DNA of 64,000 bases from Lachnospiraceae bacterium (lineage in GTDB: Bacteria > Bacillota > Clostridia > Lachnospirales > Lachnospiraceae), in the NCBI GenBank assembly GCA_017621075.1, contig JAGATV010000037.1, positions 55,001-119,000 of the forward strand, given 5' to 3'. This document shows positions 47,476 through 56,620 of the stretch, one piece after another. Position 1 is the stretch's first letter. Each line of letters starts with the position of its first letter. A program made the translations under genes and the position numbers. The notes beneath the pieces were generated by a model. That model did not search any database. It was not told the origin of the DNA and saw only the letters and a program-made list of their open reading frames with translations.

Positions 47476-48393
47476 ATGAGAAAATTTAAGAAGGGTTTAG
47501 CAATGGCATTGCTGCTTGCAATGTCTGCCATGTTGTTTGCCGGATGCGGAGAAGAGGAAAAGACTACCGCTTCCGCACCGGTGGAGAAGACATCAGAGGC
47601 TTCCCAGACAGGATCTACAGAGGCTTTACCATCCACGGAGTATGCTGAGGATGTACAGGAGATCATCGACAGAGGCGTGCTGAAGGTGGGTGTCAAGAAT
47701 GCGGTTGTAGGCTTCGGTTTCCAGGATACCCTGACCGGTGAATATTCCGGTATGGAGATCTCTCTTGCAGAAAAGATCGCTGAAAGTCTTGGAGTAGATG
47801 TGGAGTTCACCACCGTAACCGCAGCTACCAGGACCGAACTTTTGGATTCCGGAGATATCGACTGTGTACTGGCAACCTTCACCATCACCGATGAGAGAAA
47901 GAAGAGCTGGGATTTCTCCACTCCTTACTACACTGACTATGTATCCGTGCTGGTGGAAAATGAGAGCGGCATCACCAACTTAGAAGGTCTGGTTGATAAG
48001 AAGGTAGGTGTGTCCTCCGGTTCAACTTCCGCAAAGGCACTGACTAAGGCCATGATCGATGCCGGTCTGATCTCAGGTGAGGGCTTTGATGCAGAAACTT
48101 TTGATCCCGCATTGTGGACAGAAGGAGTTTCTTTCCAGCAGTACGATGACTATCCTGCAATCTCCACTGCTCTGAGCGCAGGCGAAGTAGACGCTTTCTG
48201 TGTAGATAAGTCCATCCTTGCAATCTACAATACTGACAGCCGTTCCTACATTGAGGATAAGTTCTCCCCTCAGGAATACGGCGTGGCTACCACCAAGGAT
48301 TCCGGTCTTTCCGCTTATGTGGATGATCTGATCACCCAGTGGCTTGCAGACGGGACCATCGACAGCCTGATCGCAGAAAACGGCTTGGAGTAA
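47476..48393 (+). CDS. Amino acid ABC transporter, substrate-binding lipoprotein
   Basis: 305-residue family 3 solute-binding protein. A signal peptide with lipobox LFAGC (Cys about residue 24) is followed by a Ser/Thr/Glu-rich linker. Then come VLKVGVKNAVVGFGFQD, EYSGMEISLAEKIAESLG, and the substrate-pocket region CVLATFTITDERKKSWDFSTPYYTD, typical of glutamate/glutamine/aspartate binders. Glutamate or glutamine is the best guess, fitting the nearby GS genes. AAGGAGG precedes the start. Confidence 0.9.
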   Translation: MRKFKKGLAMALLLAMSAMLFAGCGEEEKTTASAPVEKTSEASQTGSTEALPSTEYAEDVQEIIDRGVLKVGVKNAVVGFGFQDTLTGEYSGMEISLAEKIAESLGVDVEFTTVTAATRTELLDSGDIDCVLATFTITDERKKSWDFSTPYYTDYVSVLVENESGITNLEGLVDKKVGVSSGSTSAKALTKAMIDAGLISGEGFDAETFDPALWTEGVSFQQYDDYPAISTALSAGEVDAFCVDKSILAIYNTDSRSYIEDKFSPQEYGVATTKDSGLSAYVDDLITQWLADGTIDSLIAENGLE

Positions 48394-48445
48394 TCTGAAA
48401 ATGATCTGAAATGCGTAAGTAATTTGACATAAGAGAGGGAACAGT

Positions 48446-49180
48446 ATGTCTGGAATTTTTTCGGCGAGAGCATGGGGCAAGGTATGGGCATACAGACAGT
48501 CTTTTCTGTTGGGATTGTTCAATACCGCCAGGACGGCTGCGTTTGCAATCCTGTTAGCTCTGATGCTCGGAATCATCTTTGGCCTGATGGCCACCAGCGG
48601 AAAGAAAATTTTATATGGGATCAGCCGTATCTATGTGGAACTGATACAGAATACGCCTATTCTGCTCCAGACCTGTTTCCTCTATTATGCAATGGCCTTT
48701 TCGGGGCACAGCCTGGGGATCATACTTACAGGTATCATTGCCCTGGGTGTGTATACGGGAGCTTACATGGCAGAGGCGGTGCGGGCCGGCATCGAGGCCA
48801 TCCCCAAGGGTCAGTTTGAGGCGGCGCAGTCACAGGGGTTCAATTATCTGGAGAGGATGTATTATATCATCCTTCCCCAGAGCATCAAGATCATCCTGCC
48901 TCCCATGGTGAACCAGGTAGTCAATCTGATCAAGAATACCTCCTGTCTCTACATCATTGGCGGTGCGGATCTGATCTCTTTGACTTACAGTTTTGTGACC
49001 GGTGAAAATACAGGCGGCGCTTATGCACCGGCATATCTGGTCAGCGGATTTTTATTCTTTATTATCTGCTATCCCCTTTCCAAGATCGCAAGTACCTGGG
49101 AGATGTATCTGAAAAGGAGAGAACAGCGTACCGCACCGGTAAAGCGTACCACAGAAGGGGAGGTGAGCGGGAATGAGTGA
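48446..49180 (+). CDS. Amino acid ABC transporter permease 1
   Basis: 244-residue HisM-type permease with five predicted helices. The EAA loop reads EAVRAGIEAIPKGQFEAAQSQG, which contacts the ATPase; ELIQNTPILLQTCFLYYA is the other family motif. It overlaps the second permease by 8 bases, indicating translational coupling and a heteromeric channel. Confidence 0.93.
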   Translation: MSGIFSARAWGKVWAYRQSFLLGLFNTARTAAFAILLALMLGIIFGLMATSGKKILYGISRIYVELIQNTPILLQTCFLYYAMAFSGHSLGIILTGIIALGVYTGAYMAEAVRAGIEAIPKGQFEAAQSQGFNYLERMYYIILPQSIKIILPPMVNQVVNLIKNTSCLYIIGGADLISLTYSFVTGENTGGAYAPAYLVSGFLFFIICYPLSKIASTWEMYLKRREQRTAPVKRTTEGEVSGNE

Positions 49181-49931
49181 TCTGGAAGCAAGCTTTTCCA
49201 TTTTGAAGAATACCAATGTATTGCTTTATATAGGCAAGGGTGTCCTGTTTACCCTGATCATATCCGTGGTGGCAGTCTTAAGCAGTATACTGATCGGATC
49301 GGTGCTGGCACTGGTGCGCAATTACTGCAACAAGGGCTTTGCAAAGATATTTCGCATCCTTGCCACCTGGTATATCGAGATATTCCGGAATACGCCGCTG
49401 CTTTTGTGGATCTTTATCTGCCTGGTGTTCTGTCCCTGCCCGGAAGCTTTTTCCCACAAGATGTTCGGGCTCACCACCGTGGAGACCAAGCTTTTGTTCA
49501 AGGCGGCAGTGGCACTGATCCTCTTTACTTCTTCCATCATAGCAGAGATCATCAGAGGCGGTCTGAACGCCATCGCACACGGACAGTTTGAAGCGGCCCA
49601 CGCACAGGGTTTCAATATTGTGCAGACCATGGTGTATGTGATCCTGCCCCAGGCATACAGAAAAGTGGTGCCCACCCTGCTCAGCCAGGTGACTTCCACC
49701 ATCAAGGATTCTTCCTATCTGGCCAATATCGCCACTATTGAACTGATGGCAAGGGTGAAGCAGCTTTTGAGTTCCGCCAACAGATATAATGGCACGGGGA
49801 CCATCAATGTATCGGATGTATTCGTGTTGTTTGGTTTTGCGGCGCTCATTTACTTTATTATCAACTACACCCTTTCCTGTGTGGTGAGAAGCCTGCAGAA
49901 AAGGCAGAAGAAACCTGTAAGAGCCGCATAA
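49173..49931 (+). CDS. Amino acid ABC transporter permease 2
   Basis: 252-residue HisM-type permease, second half of the membrane channel. It has EIFRNTPLLLWIFICLVF and EAA loop EIIRGGLNAIAHGQFEAAHAQG. It overlaps the first permease and ends 10 bases before the cytidylate-kinase-like gene, which therefore probably belongs to the same transcript. Confidence 0.93.
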   Translation: MSDLEASFSILKNTNVLLYIGKGVLFTLIISVVAVLSSILIGSVLALVRNYCNKGFAKIFRILATWYIEIFRNTPLLLWIFICLVFCPCPEAFSHKMFGLTTVETKLLFKAAVALILFTSSIIAEIIRGGLNAIAHGQFEAAHAQGFNIVQTMVYVILPQAYRKVVPTLLSQVTSTIKDSSYLANIATIELMARVKQLLSSANRYNGTGTINVSDVFVLFGFAALIYFIINYTLSCVVRSLQKRQKKPVRAA

Positions 49932-49941
49932 TGGAGGGACT

Positions 49942-50541
49942 ATGGAACAATATGTGATCACGATTTCCAGACAGTTTGGAAGCATGGGAAGGTCCATTGC
50001 CCACAGACTGTCGGAAATGTTGGAAATAGACTATCTTGACCGGGATATCGTGGAGGCCACCTCCAAAAGGATGGGACTTCCGGTGTCCGTTATCAGCGAT
50101 GAGGAAGAGAGCAACAAGCCCAATTTCCTGCGCAGGATGTATCCTCTGGGCATCGGCCTTCCCAGTCTGAAGGACGATATCTTTGAAGTGCAGAAAAATA
50201 TTATCCGGGATATGGCGGCCAAGGAATCCTGTATCATCGTAGGCAGGTGCGCAGATTATATCTTAAGGGATTTCCCCAATCGGCTCAGTGTCTATATCTA
50301 TGCACCTTACGAGGCAAGGCTTAAGAATTGTACGGATATCCTTCAGATGGATGTAAAGACTGCAAAGCGGATGATCCGGGAAGTGGACAATGCCAGGGAT
50401 AATTACCACAAAGTATATTGCCCGGGGCAGACTGCGCCTTTTGATTTCCGGGATATCATGCTGGACAGCAGCCGTTTCGGAATCGAGGGGACGGCCGGGC
50501 TGTTGGCGCAGATCGTGAGGGAAAAATGGTGTCAGGAGTAA
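49942..50541 (+). CDS. Cytidylate kinase-like protein, copy 1
   Basis: 199-residue member of the cytidylate kinase-like family (PF13189), distinct from housekeeping Cmk. It starts YVITISRQFGSMGRSIAHRLSEML, a variant P-loop with G-S-x-G-R; CIIVGRCADYILRDF and the YIYAPYEARL segment are conserved. Its substrate is unknown; the family is common in clostridia and often linked to transporters. It shares length and start with copy 2 at 53098. Immediately follows the transporter permeases. Confidence 0.87.
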   Translation: MEQYVITISRQFGSMGRSIAHRLSEMLEIDYLDRDIVEATSKRMGLPVSVISDEEESNKPNFLRRMYPLGIGLPSLKDDIFEVQKNIIRDMAAKESCIIVGRCADYILRDFPNRLSVYIYAPYEARLKNCTDILQMDVKTAKRMIREVDNARDNYHKVYCPGQTAPFDFRDIMLDSSRFGIEGTAGLLAQIVREKWCQE

Positions 50542-50569
50542 AGAAACGGCAGCGGAAAAATAATTTCTA

Positions 50570-50598
50570 TTGAAATAAAGGTGCAAGTATCATAAAAT
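50570..50598 (+). promoter_or_regulatory. Promoter of the PfkB kinase gene
   Basis: -35 TTGAAA (50570-50575), 17 bases, -10 TAAAAT (50593-50598), 32 bases before the start codon; GGAGG precedes the ATG. Confidence 0.65.
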
Positions 50599-50630
50599 AG
50601 AAGCATGAACTTACACAAGGAGGACTTTTA

Positions 50631-51719
50631 ATGGAACACAGTAATCCGTTGCTTCGAGACAACGACGGCACCAATAAATTCATCACCATCGGTGAGATCA
50701 TGCTGAGACTGACCCCGCCCAACTATGAGAAGATACGCATCACCAACAGTTTTGAGGCCAATTATGGGGGAAGTGAGGCCAATATCGCACTGGCCCTGGC
50801 CAACCTTGGAGTGGACAGTACCTTTTTCAGCGTAGTGCCCAATAATAGTGTGGGCAAGAGCGCCATCCGTATGTTGCGCAGCAATGACGTCCATTGTACC
50901 CCCGTTATCCTGAGTACCCCCGAAGAGACCCCTACTCACCGCCTGGGAAGCTATTATCTGGAGACCGGCTACGGAATCCGTCCCAGCAAGGTGATTTATG
51001 ACAGAAAGCACAGTGCCATCACGGAATATGATTTTGGCAAGGTGGACCTTCACGAACTTTTAAAGGACTTTACCTGGCTGCACTTGAGCGGCATCACTCC
51101 TGCGCTGGCGCCCAACTGCCGCAAGCTCATTATGGACTGTTTGAAGGTAGCCCGGGAGCTGGGCATGACCATCAGCTTTGACGGAAATTTCCGCAGCAAG
51201 CTGTGGAGCTGGGAAGAAGCAAGGGATTTCTGTACCCAGTGTCTGCCATATGTGGATGTGCTGATGGGCATTGAACCGTACCATCTCTGGAAGGATGAGG
51301 AAGATCATTCTAAAGGAGACTGGAAGGACGGCGTGCCGCTCCAGCCCAGCTATGAGCAGCAGGATGAGATCTTCCACAAATTTGTGGAGAGATATCCCAA
51401 TCTGAAATGTATCGCACGTCATGTGCGCTATGCGCACAGCGGAAGTGAGAACAGCCTGAAGGCTTATCTGTGGTATGAGGACCACACCTTCGAGAGCAAG
51501 CTGTTCACTTTCAATATCCTGGACCGGGTGGGAGGCGGCGATGCTTTTGCCAGCGGTCTGATCTACGCCATGATGCATGATTACAAGCCCATGGACATGG
51601 TGAATTTTGCAGTGGCGAGCAGTGTGATCAAGCACACCATCCGCGGTGATGCCAATATCACGGACGATGTGGACAGCATCAGGAATCTGATGAATATGAA
51701 TTATGATATCAAGAGATAA
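50631..51719 (+). CDS. PfkB family carbohydrate kinase (2-keto-3-deoxygluconate kinase-like)
   Basis: 362-residue ribokinase-fold enzyme. N-terminal FITIGEIMLRLTPP and YGGSEANIALALANLG and the C-terminal anion-hole/catalytic motif DRVGGGDAFASGLIYAMM (Asp general base) are clear. The start resembles KdgK, which phosphorylates 2-keto-3-deoxygluconate, but no pectin or hexuronate genes are nearby, so the substrate is unproven. It is somewhat longer than typical KdgK, with an insert around residues 210-250. Own promoter and terminator. Confidence 0.87.
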   Translation: MEHSNPLLRDNDGTNKFITIGEIMLRLTPPNYEKIRITNSFEANYGGSEANIALALANLGVDSTFFSVVPNNSVGKSAIRMLRSNDVHCTPVILSTPEETPTHRLGSYYLETGYGIRPSKVIYDRKHSAITEYDFGKVDLHELLKDFTWLHLSGITPALAPNCRKLIMDCLKVARELGMTISFDGNFRSKLWSWEEARDFCTQCLPYVDVLMGIEPYHLWKDEEDHSKGDWKDGVPLQPSYEQQDEIFHKFVERYPNLKCIARHVRYAHSGSENSLKAYLWYEDHTFESKLFTFNILDRVGGGDAFASGLIYAMMHDYKPMDMVNFAVASSVIKHTIRGDANITDDVDSIRNLMNMNYDIKR

Positions 51720-51726
51720 GAGCAGG

Positions 51727-51759
51727 AAGGACCGGCAGTGATGCCGGCCCTTCTTTTTT
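51727..51759 (+). terminator. Terminator after the PfkB kinase gene
   Basis: AAGGaCCGGCA (51727-51737), loop GTGA, TGCCGGcCCTT (51742-51752), then CTTTTTT. Confidence 0.9.
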
Positions 51760-51834
51760 GTTCCGATTTTTACTTTCCAAGGATATGGGGAATGAGATAT
51801 AGTGTGGTTGTAAACAGAAGGGAGGAATTTGAAC

Positions 51835-52224
51835 ATGAAAAGTGCAGCAATTGCTTGCGTGCAATTTGCACCTGTTACGAATCAAAAGCAGAAGAATTTA
51901 GATTGTATGGAACAGTGGATCTGCAGGATCATGAAAGAGCATCCGGATACGGATCTGATTGTTTTCCCGGAACTCAGCGTCACAGGCTATGATGGGACAC
52001 GCCGGGAGTTTTGGGAAATGGCGGAGACGAAAGAAGAAGGGGAGAGCATTGCGGTGCTTGGGGAGTTAGCCCATAAGTATAAGGTGTACATCACATGTGT
52101 TTTGAAGCGGAGGGGACATTATGAGCAAAGTATTGATAGAAGTCAAGGACGTGAAGAAATACTATCCGGTGAAGAACAAAAGGACCCTGAAAGCGTTGGA
52201 CGGAGTTTCCCTGGATGTGTATGA
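51835..52224 (+). pseudogene. N-terminal fragment of a nitrilase-family amidohydrolase
   Basis: 129 codons. The first 85 or so match carbon-nitrogen hydrolases: AAIACVQFAPVTNQKQKNLD and DLIVFPELSVTGYD with the catalytic Glu, then LAHKYKVYITCV. After that the sequence abruptly becomes the leader and start of the next gene in another frame. The catalytic Lys and Cys regions (about two thirds of the enzyme) are missing. GGAGG before ATG 51835 marks the authentic start. A deletion from inside this gene to just upstream of oppF explains the junction near 52095-52115. Confidence 0.82.
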
Positions 52225-53071
52225 TGGAGAGGTCCTGGGCGTGGTGGGAGAATCCGGCTGCGGAAAATCCACTCTGGGGAAGTGCATTATGAGTCTTGCA
52301 GAGGTGACGGAGGGCAGCATTGCCCTGGATGGAAAGGACATTTCCGGTCTGAACCGCAAAGAAAAGAAGGATATGCGCCGCCGGATGCAGATGGTGTTCC
52401 AGAATCCTTTTTCCTCCTTCAATCCCAAATTCAGCATCGGAAGATCCCTGACCATGGTGGGGAAATTTTATGGGATGTCTCCGGAACAGGTGCGCAAGAG
52501 GCTGGAAGAGTTGCTTGCGGTCATCAGCCTTGACAAAAGTGTTCTGAACCGAATGCCCGGAGAATTGTCCGGTGGGCAGCTCCAAAGACTTGCCATTGCC
52601 AGGGCATTGATTCCGAATCCGGAGTTCATCCTGGCGGACGAGCCGGTTTCGGCATTGGATGTGTCGGTGCAGGCACAGATATTGAATCTGATCCTGGATC
52701 TGCGCAGCCAGTATCAGCAGACTATGATGTTCATCTCTCATGACCTGCCTGTGGTAGAGCATATCTGTGACAGGGTGGTGGTCATGTATCTGGGAAGCAT
52801 TATGGAAATGGGCACTGTGGATGACCTGTTTTCCCATACGGCGCACCCTTACACGCAGGCCCTTTTGGCTGCAAAACCCAAAGAAAATCCGGATATCGTC
52901 AAAGAGGAGATCCGGCTTGAGGGAGACGTGCCCAATGCACTTAATATGCCCACAGGGTGCAAATTTCACACCAGATGTCCGCTGGCCAAGAAAGGGCTTT
53001 GCGACATCAAGGTGCCGGAATTAAAGGAAGTATCGGCCGGTCATACTGTGGCCTGCCACTTTGCAGAGTAA
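52121..53071 (+). CDS. Oligopeptide/dipeptide ABC transporter ATP-binding protein (OppF/DppF-like)
   Basis: 316-residue ABC ATPase: Walker A GESGCGKSTLGK, signature LSGGQLQRLAIARAL, Walker B FILADEPVSALDVS, and the C-terminal oligopeptide-transporter tail with the cysteine motif GCKFHTRCPLAKKGLCD (Fe-S-like). OppF works together with OppD, OppB, OppC and OppA, none of which is encoded around it. The intact RBS (GGAGG) and start suggest it is the last gene of an opp operon whose other members were deleted. Possibly silent, or serving a permease elsewhere. Confidence 0.88.
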   Translation: MSKVLIEVKDVKKYYPVKNKRTLKALDGVSLDVYDGEVLGVVGESGCGKSTLGKCIMSLAEVTEGSIALDGKDISGLNRKEKKDMRRRMQMVFQNPFSSFNPKFSIGRSLTMVGKFYGMSPEQVRKRLEELLAVISLDKSVLNRMPGELSGGQLQRLAIARALIPNPEFILADEPVSALDVSVQAQILNLILDLRSQYQQTMMFISHDLPVVEHICDRVVVMYLGSIMEMGTVDDLFSHTAHPYTQALLAAKPKENPDIVKEEIRLEGDVPNALNMPTGCKFHTRCPLAKKGLCDIKVPELKEVSAGHTVACHFAE

Positions 53072-53097
53072 TCGTTTGCAGGTGAAGGGAGAAAACT

Positions 53098-53697
53098 ATG
53101 GAAAACTATATTATTACGATCTCAAGACAGTTCGGCAGCCTGGGAAGACCCATTGCCAAAGAAATGGCAAAATTGATGAATATTGAATATTATGACAGAT
53201 ATATTGTCGGCAAGGCGGCCTCCAACCTGGAGGTGGATATCTCGGAGGTGGAGAATGTTGAAGAATCAGCATCCCAGAGATTGAAGAACATGAAATTTCC
53301 TTTTGCCAAGAACACCACGGAAATGCAGGACTCCATCTTTGAAAGCCAAAAGAAGATCATACAGGAGCTTGCAGAAAAGGAATCCTGTATTATTGTAGGA
53401 CGATGTTCCGATTATATCCTGCGAAATTATAAGAATCATTTGAGCATTTACATATATGCACCTTATTATGAGAGACTCAGAAACTGTATTGATACCTTAC
53501 AGCTTTCTCCTGATGAGGCCAAGAAGACCCTGGATGCGGTGGATGAATCCCGGGAGCTTTATTATCAGCATTATGCCCATTGCTCCATGCAGGACCCCAG
53601 CTTAAAATCCCTGATGGTAGACAGCTCCATCCTGGGAGTGGAGGGAACGGCGGAAATGCTGGTGGAATTTGCAAAAAAGCGATTTGCCCTCAATTAG
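53098..53697 (+). CDS. Cytidylate kinase-like protein, copy 2
   Basis: 199 residues, the same length as copy 1 (49942), beginning YIITISRQFGSLGRPIAKEMAKLM and containing ESCIIVGRCSDYILRNY and YIYAPYYERLRNC. The middle (about residues 45-75) diverges strongly between copies. Both follow an ABC transporter component, suggesting a functional or at least recurrent association. Codon use is more AT-rich than in copy 1. A strong terminator follows. Confidence 0.87.
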   Translation: MENYIITISRQFGSLGRPIAKEMAKLMNIEYYDRYIVGKAASNLEVDISEVENVEESASQRLKNMKFPFAKNTTEMQDSIFESQKKIIQELAEKESCIIVGRCSDYILRNYKNHLSIYIYAPYYERLRNCIDTLQLSPDEAKKTLDAVDESRELYYQHYAHCSMQDPSLKSLMVDSSILGVEGTAEMLVEFAKKRFALN

Positions 53698-53720
53698 AAG
53701 AAGAGTGCAGGATACGGAAT

Positions 53721-53760
53721 AAAAGTACAGAACAAAAGTTCGATTTTGTTCTGTACTTTT
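53721..53760 (+). terminator. Terminator after cytidylate kinase-like copy 2
   Basis: Perfect 17-bp stem: AAAAGTACAGAACAAAA (53721-53737), 6-base loop, TTTTGTTCTGTACTTTT (53744-53760). It can act on both strands. Confidence 0.92.
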
Positions 53761-53821
53761 TAATTATCTTCTGTTATAATAACGGAGGGGAAGCAGATAA
53801 TAGATCTGAAGGGGAAATTTT

Positions 53822-54547
53822 ATGAAGAAAATAGGGTATTTTATATTGGCGGCAGCAGTCCTGGCGGCGCTGGCCGCAGGGGTGTCTGCTACCCATGAAT
53901 CATGGGAAGAAAAGGAATACGGAATTCTGCTGGCATTTGATGACTACAGTGCCGATACCTGGGAGCAGGCCTTTGATCTGTTTGATCGATATGGCGTGAG
54001 GGCAACATTTTTTGTAAATGCTGCCGGGCCTACGGAGTTCTGTGCGGAGGCGGAGAAAAGAGGACATGAAATCGGTTTTCACACCAAGAGCCATGTAAAG
54101 CTGACAGATGTATCAAAAGAAGAGTTCTATGAGGAGGCCATTGCACCGATAGAGACTTTCCGGAAACAGGGATATGCCATGACTTCCTTTGCCTATCCTT
54201 ATGGGGAGTATGAGGATTGGATGAATGTAGAGCTTTTAAAGTATTATGACACGGTCCGGGGAGCATGGCATTACAAGGGCTATACTAAGGACGGCATCCG
54301 GGGCAGTTTTGTGGAATCCATGTCCATCGACAATATCCATTATGAGACCGATGAACAGTTCCGCCGGGCAATGAGAGAGAATCTGGAAGATCTGGTGAAG
54401 TGTGACGAAGGGACGGTAGTTTCCATGTTCTCCCACGCCATAGAGGAAGGAGACTGGTGCATCAGCCCGAGGCGGCTGGAGATCCTCTTTGAGGAGGCGG
54501 ATCGTCTGGATATCAAATTTTACACATTCCGGGAATTACAAGGGTAA
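53822..54547 (+). CDS. Exported polysaccharide deacetylase
   Basis: 241-residue NodB-fold carbohydrate esterase (family 4). The signal peptide covers about residues 1-23. Motif 1 is LLAFDDY (Asp-Asp catalytic/metal pair), motif 2 HTKSH (metal His residues), motif 3 FAYPYGEY, and a C-terminal MFSHAIEEG supplies the last His. Likely substrates are peptidoglycan N-acetylglucosamine or another surface polymer. The motif set is complete, so it is probably active. 18 bases before uvrB. Confidence 0.87.
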   Translation: MKKIGYFILAAAVLAALAAGVSATHESWEEKEYGILLAFDDYSADTWEQAFDLFDRYGVRATFFVNAAGPTEFCAEAEKRGHEIGFHTKSHVKLTDVSKEEFYEEAIAPIETFRKQGYAMTSFAYPYGEYEDWMNVELLKYYDTVRGAWHYKGYTKDGIRGSFVESMSIDNIHYETDEQFRRAMRENLEDLVKCDEGTVVSMFSHAIEEGDWCISPRRLEILFEEADRLDIKFYTFRELQG

Positions 54548-54565
54548 GATACACAGGAGGCATCT

Positions 54566-56605
54566 ATGGACCATTTTGTATTACATTCCGAATATCAGCC
54601 CACGGGCGATCAGCCCCAGGCCATTGCAGAACTGGTGGAGGGGTTCAGACAGGGCAATCAGTTCCAGACTCTTCTGGGAGTTACCGGTTCCGGCAAGACC
54701 TTTACCATGGCCAACGTGATCGTGGCCTTAAATAAGCCCACCCTGGTCATTGCCCACAATAAGACTCTGGCCGGGCAGCTCTACGGTGAATTTAAGGAGT
54801 TTTTCCCCGAAAATGCGGTGGAGTACTTTGTATCTTATTATGATTATTATCAGCCGGAGGCATATGTGCCTTCCTCGGATACTTATATTGCCAAGGATTC
54901 TTCCATCAATGACGAGATCGATAAGCTGAGGCTGTCGGCCACGGCCTCCCTGACCGAGCGCAGGGATGTGGTGGTGGTGGCCAGTGTATCCTGTATCTAT
55001 GGACTGGGAAGCCCTGACGAATATCAGGATATGATCGTATCCCTGCGCCCGGGCATGGTCAAGGACCGGGATCAGGTGCTGCGGGAGCTGGTGGATATCC
55101 AGTATAGCCGAAATGACATGGATTTACAGCGCGGGTGTTTCCGGGTGCGGGGCGATGTGGTGGAGGTATATCCCGCCCAGGGCGGTGATTATCTGATCCG
55201 TATTGAATTTTTTGGGGATGAGATCGACCGCATTGCGGAGGTGGAGCCTTTGTCCGGCAAGGTGCATGCGGTGTTACACCATGTTGCCATCTTTCCGGCA
55301 TCCCATTATGTGGTTTCCCAGGAGAAGATCAAGGCAGCCTGCGATCAGATTGAAAAGGAGCTGGAAGAGCGGGTGCGCTATTTTAAGGGGGAGGACAAGC
55401 TGATCGAAGCGCAGCGTATTGCGGAACGCACCAATTTTGATATTGAGATGCTGCGGGAGACGGGCTTCTGCTCCGGTATCGAGAACTATTCCAGACATTT
55501 GAACGGTATGCCGCCGGGAGCGCCGCCCATGACGCTGATGGATTTCTTTCAGGATGATTTCCTGATCATCATAGATGAGTCCCACATGACCATTCCTCAG
55601 ATCAGAGGGATGTATGCAGGGGACCGTTCCCGCAAGACCACTCTGGTGGATTATGGATTCCGGCTGCCATCGGCGTTAGATAACAGACCTTTAAATTTTG
55701 CAGAATTTGAGTCCCATATCGATCAGATGCTGTTTGTGTCTGCAACTCCCTCTGATTATGAAGCAGAGCATGAACTTTTGAGAGCAGAGCAGATCATCCG
55801 CCCCACGGGACTTTTGGACCCGGAGGTGGAGGTGCGCCCCGTGGAGGGCCAGATTGATGATCTGATCGGTGAGGTCAACAAAGAGGTAGAGAAGCACAAT
55901 AAGGTGCTGATCACCACGCTTACCAAGAAGATGGCAGAGGATCTGACCGATTACATGAAAGAAGTAGGCATTCGTGTGAAATATCTGCATTCGGATATCG
56001 ATACCCTGGAACGTGCGGAGATCATCCGGGATATGCGCCTGGATGTATTTGATGTGCTGGTGGGCATCAATCTGCTGCGGGAAGGACTGGATATCCCGGA
56101 GATCTCGCTGGTGGCCATCCTGGATGCGGATAAGGAGGGCTTTTTGAGAAGTGAGACTTCGCTGATACAGACCATTGGACGTGCGGCCAGAAATGCGGAG
56201 GGACATGTGATCATGTATGCGGATGTGATCACGGATTCCATGCGGGTTGCACTAAACGAGACGGACAGGCGTCGCAAAATCCAGATGGAGTACAATGAGG
56301 AGCATGGTATCACACCTCAGACCATCAAGAAAGCAGTCCGGGATCTGATCAGTATTTCCAAGGTCATTGCCAAGGAGGAACTGCAGTTTGAGAAGGACCC
56401 TGAATCCATGAGCCGCAAGGAACTGGAGAAACTGATCGCAGAGGTTCAGAAGAAGATGCAGAAGGCGGCAGCAGACTTGAATTTTGAGGCAGCGGCAGAG
56501 CTGCGTGACAAGATGGTGGAGTTAAAAATGAAGCTGCAGGCGGTTGAGGAAGAACAGGAACAACCGGCATCGGCAGGATGGGGCAAAGTAAAAGGAAGGA
56601 AATAA
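54566..56605 (+). CDS. uvrB: Excinuclease ABC subunit UvrB
   Basis: 679-residue DNA damage recognition helicase of nucleotide excision repair. Visible features: [14 protein letters not shown], Walker [18 protein letters not shown], the beta-hairpin region [39 protein letters not shown], helicase motifs ([25 protein letters not shown]) and the C-terminal UVR domain that contacts UvrC. AGGAGG precedes the start. Followed by uvrA after 15 bases. Confidence 0.97.
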   Translation: MDHFVLHSEYQPTGDQPQAIAELVEGFRQGNQFQTLLGVTGSGKTFTMANVIVALNKPTLVIAHNKTLAGQLYGEFKEFFPENAVEYFVSYYDYYQPEAYVPSSDTYIAKDSSINDEIDKLRLSATASLTERRDVVVVASVSCIYGLGSPDEYQDMIVSLRPGMVKDRDQVLRELVDIQYSRNDMDLQRGCFRVRGDVVEVYPAQGGDYLIRIEFFGDEIDRIAEVEPLSGKVHAVLHHVAIFPASHYVVSQEKIKAACDQIEKELEERVRYFKGEDKLIEAQRIAERTNFDIEMLRETGFCSGIENYSRHLNGMPPGAPPMTLMDFFQDDFLIIIDESHMTIPQIRGMYAGDRSRKTTLVDYGFRLPSALDNRPLNFAEFESHIDQMLFVSATPSDYEAEHELLRAEQIIRPTGLLDPEVEVRPVEGQIDDLIGEVNKEVEKHNKVLITTLTKKMAEDLTDYMKEVGIRVKYLHSDIDTLERAEIIRDMRLDVFDVLVGINLLREGLDIPEISLVAILDADKEGFLRSETSLIQTIGRAARNAEGHVIMYADVITDSMRVALNETDRRRKIQMEYNEEHGITPQTIKKAVRDLISISKVIAKEELQFEKDPESMSRKELEKLIAEVQKKMQKAAADLNFEAAAELRDKMVELKMKLQAVEEEQEQPASAGWGKVKGRK

Positions 56606-56620
56606 GGAGCAGATAATTTC

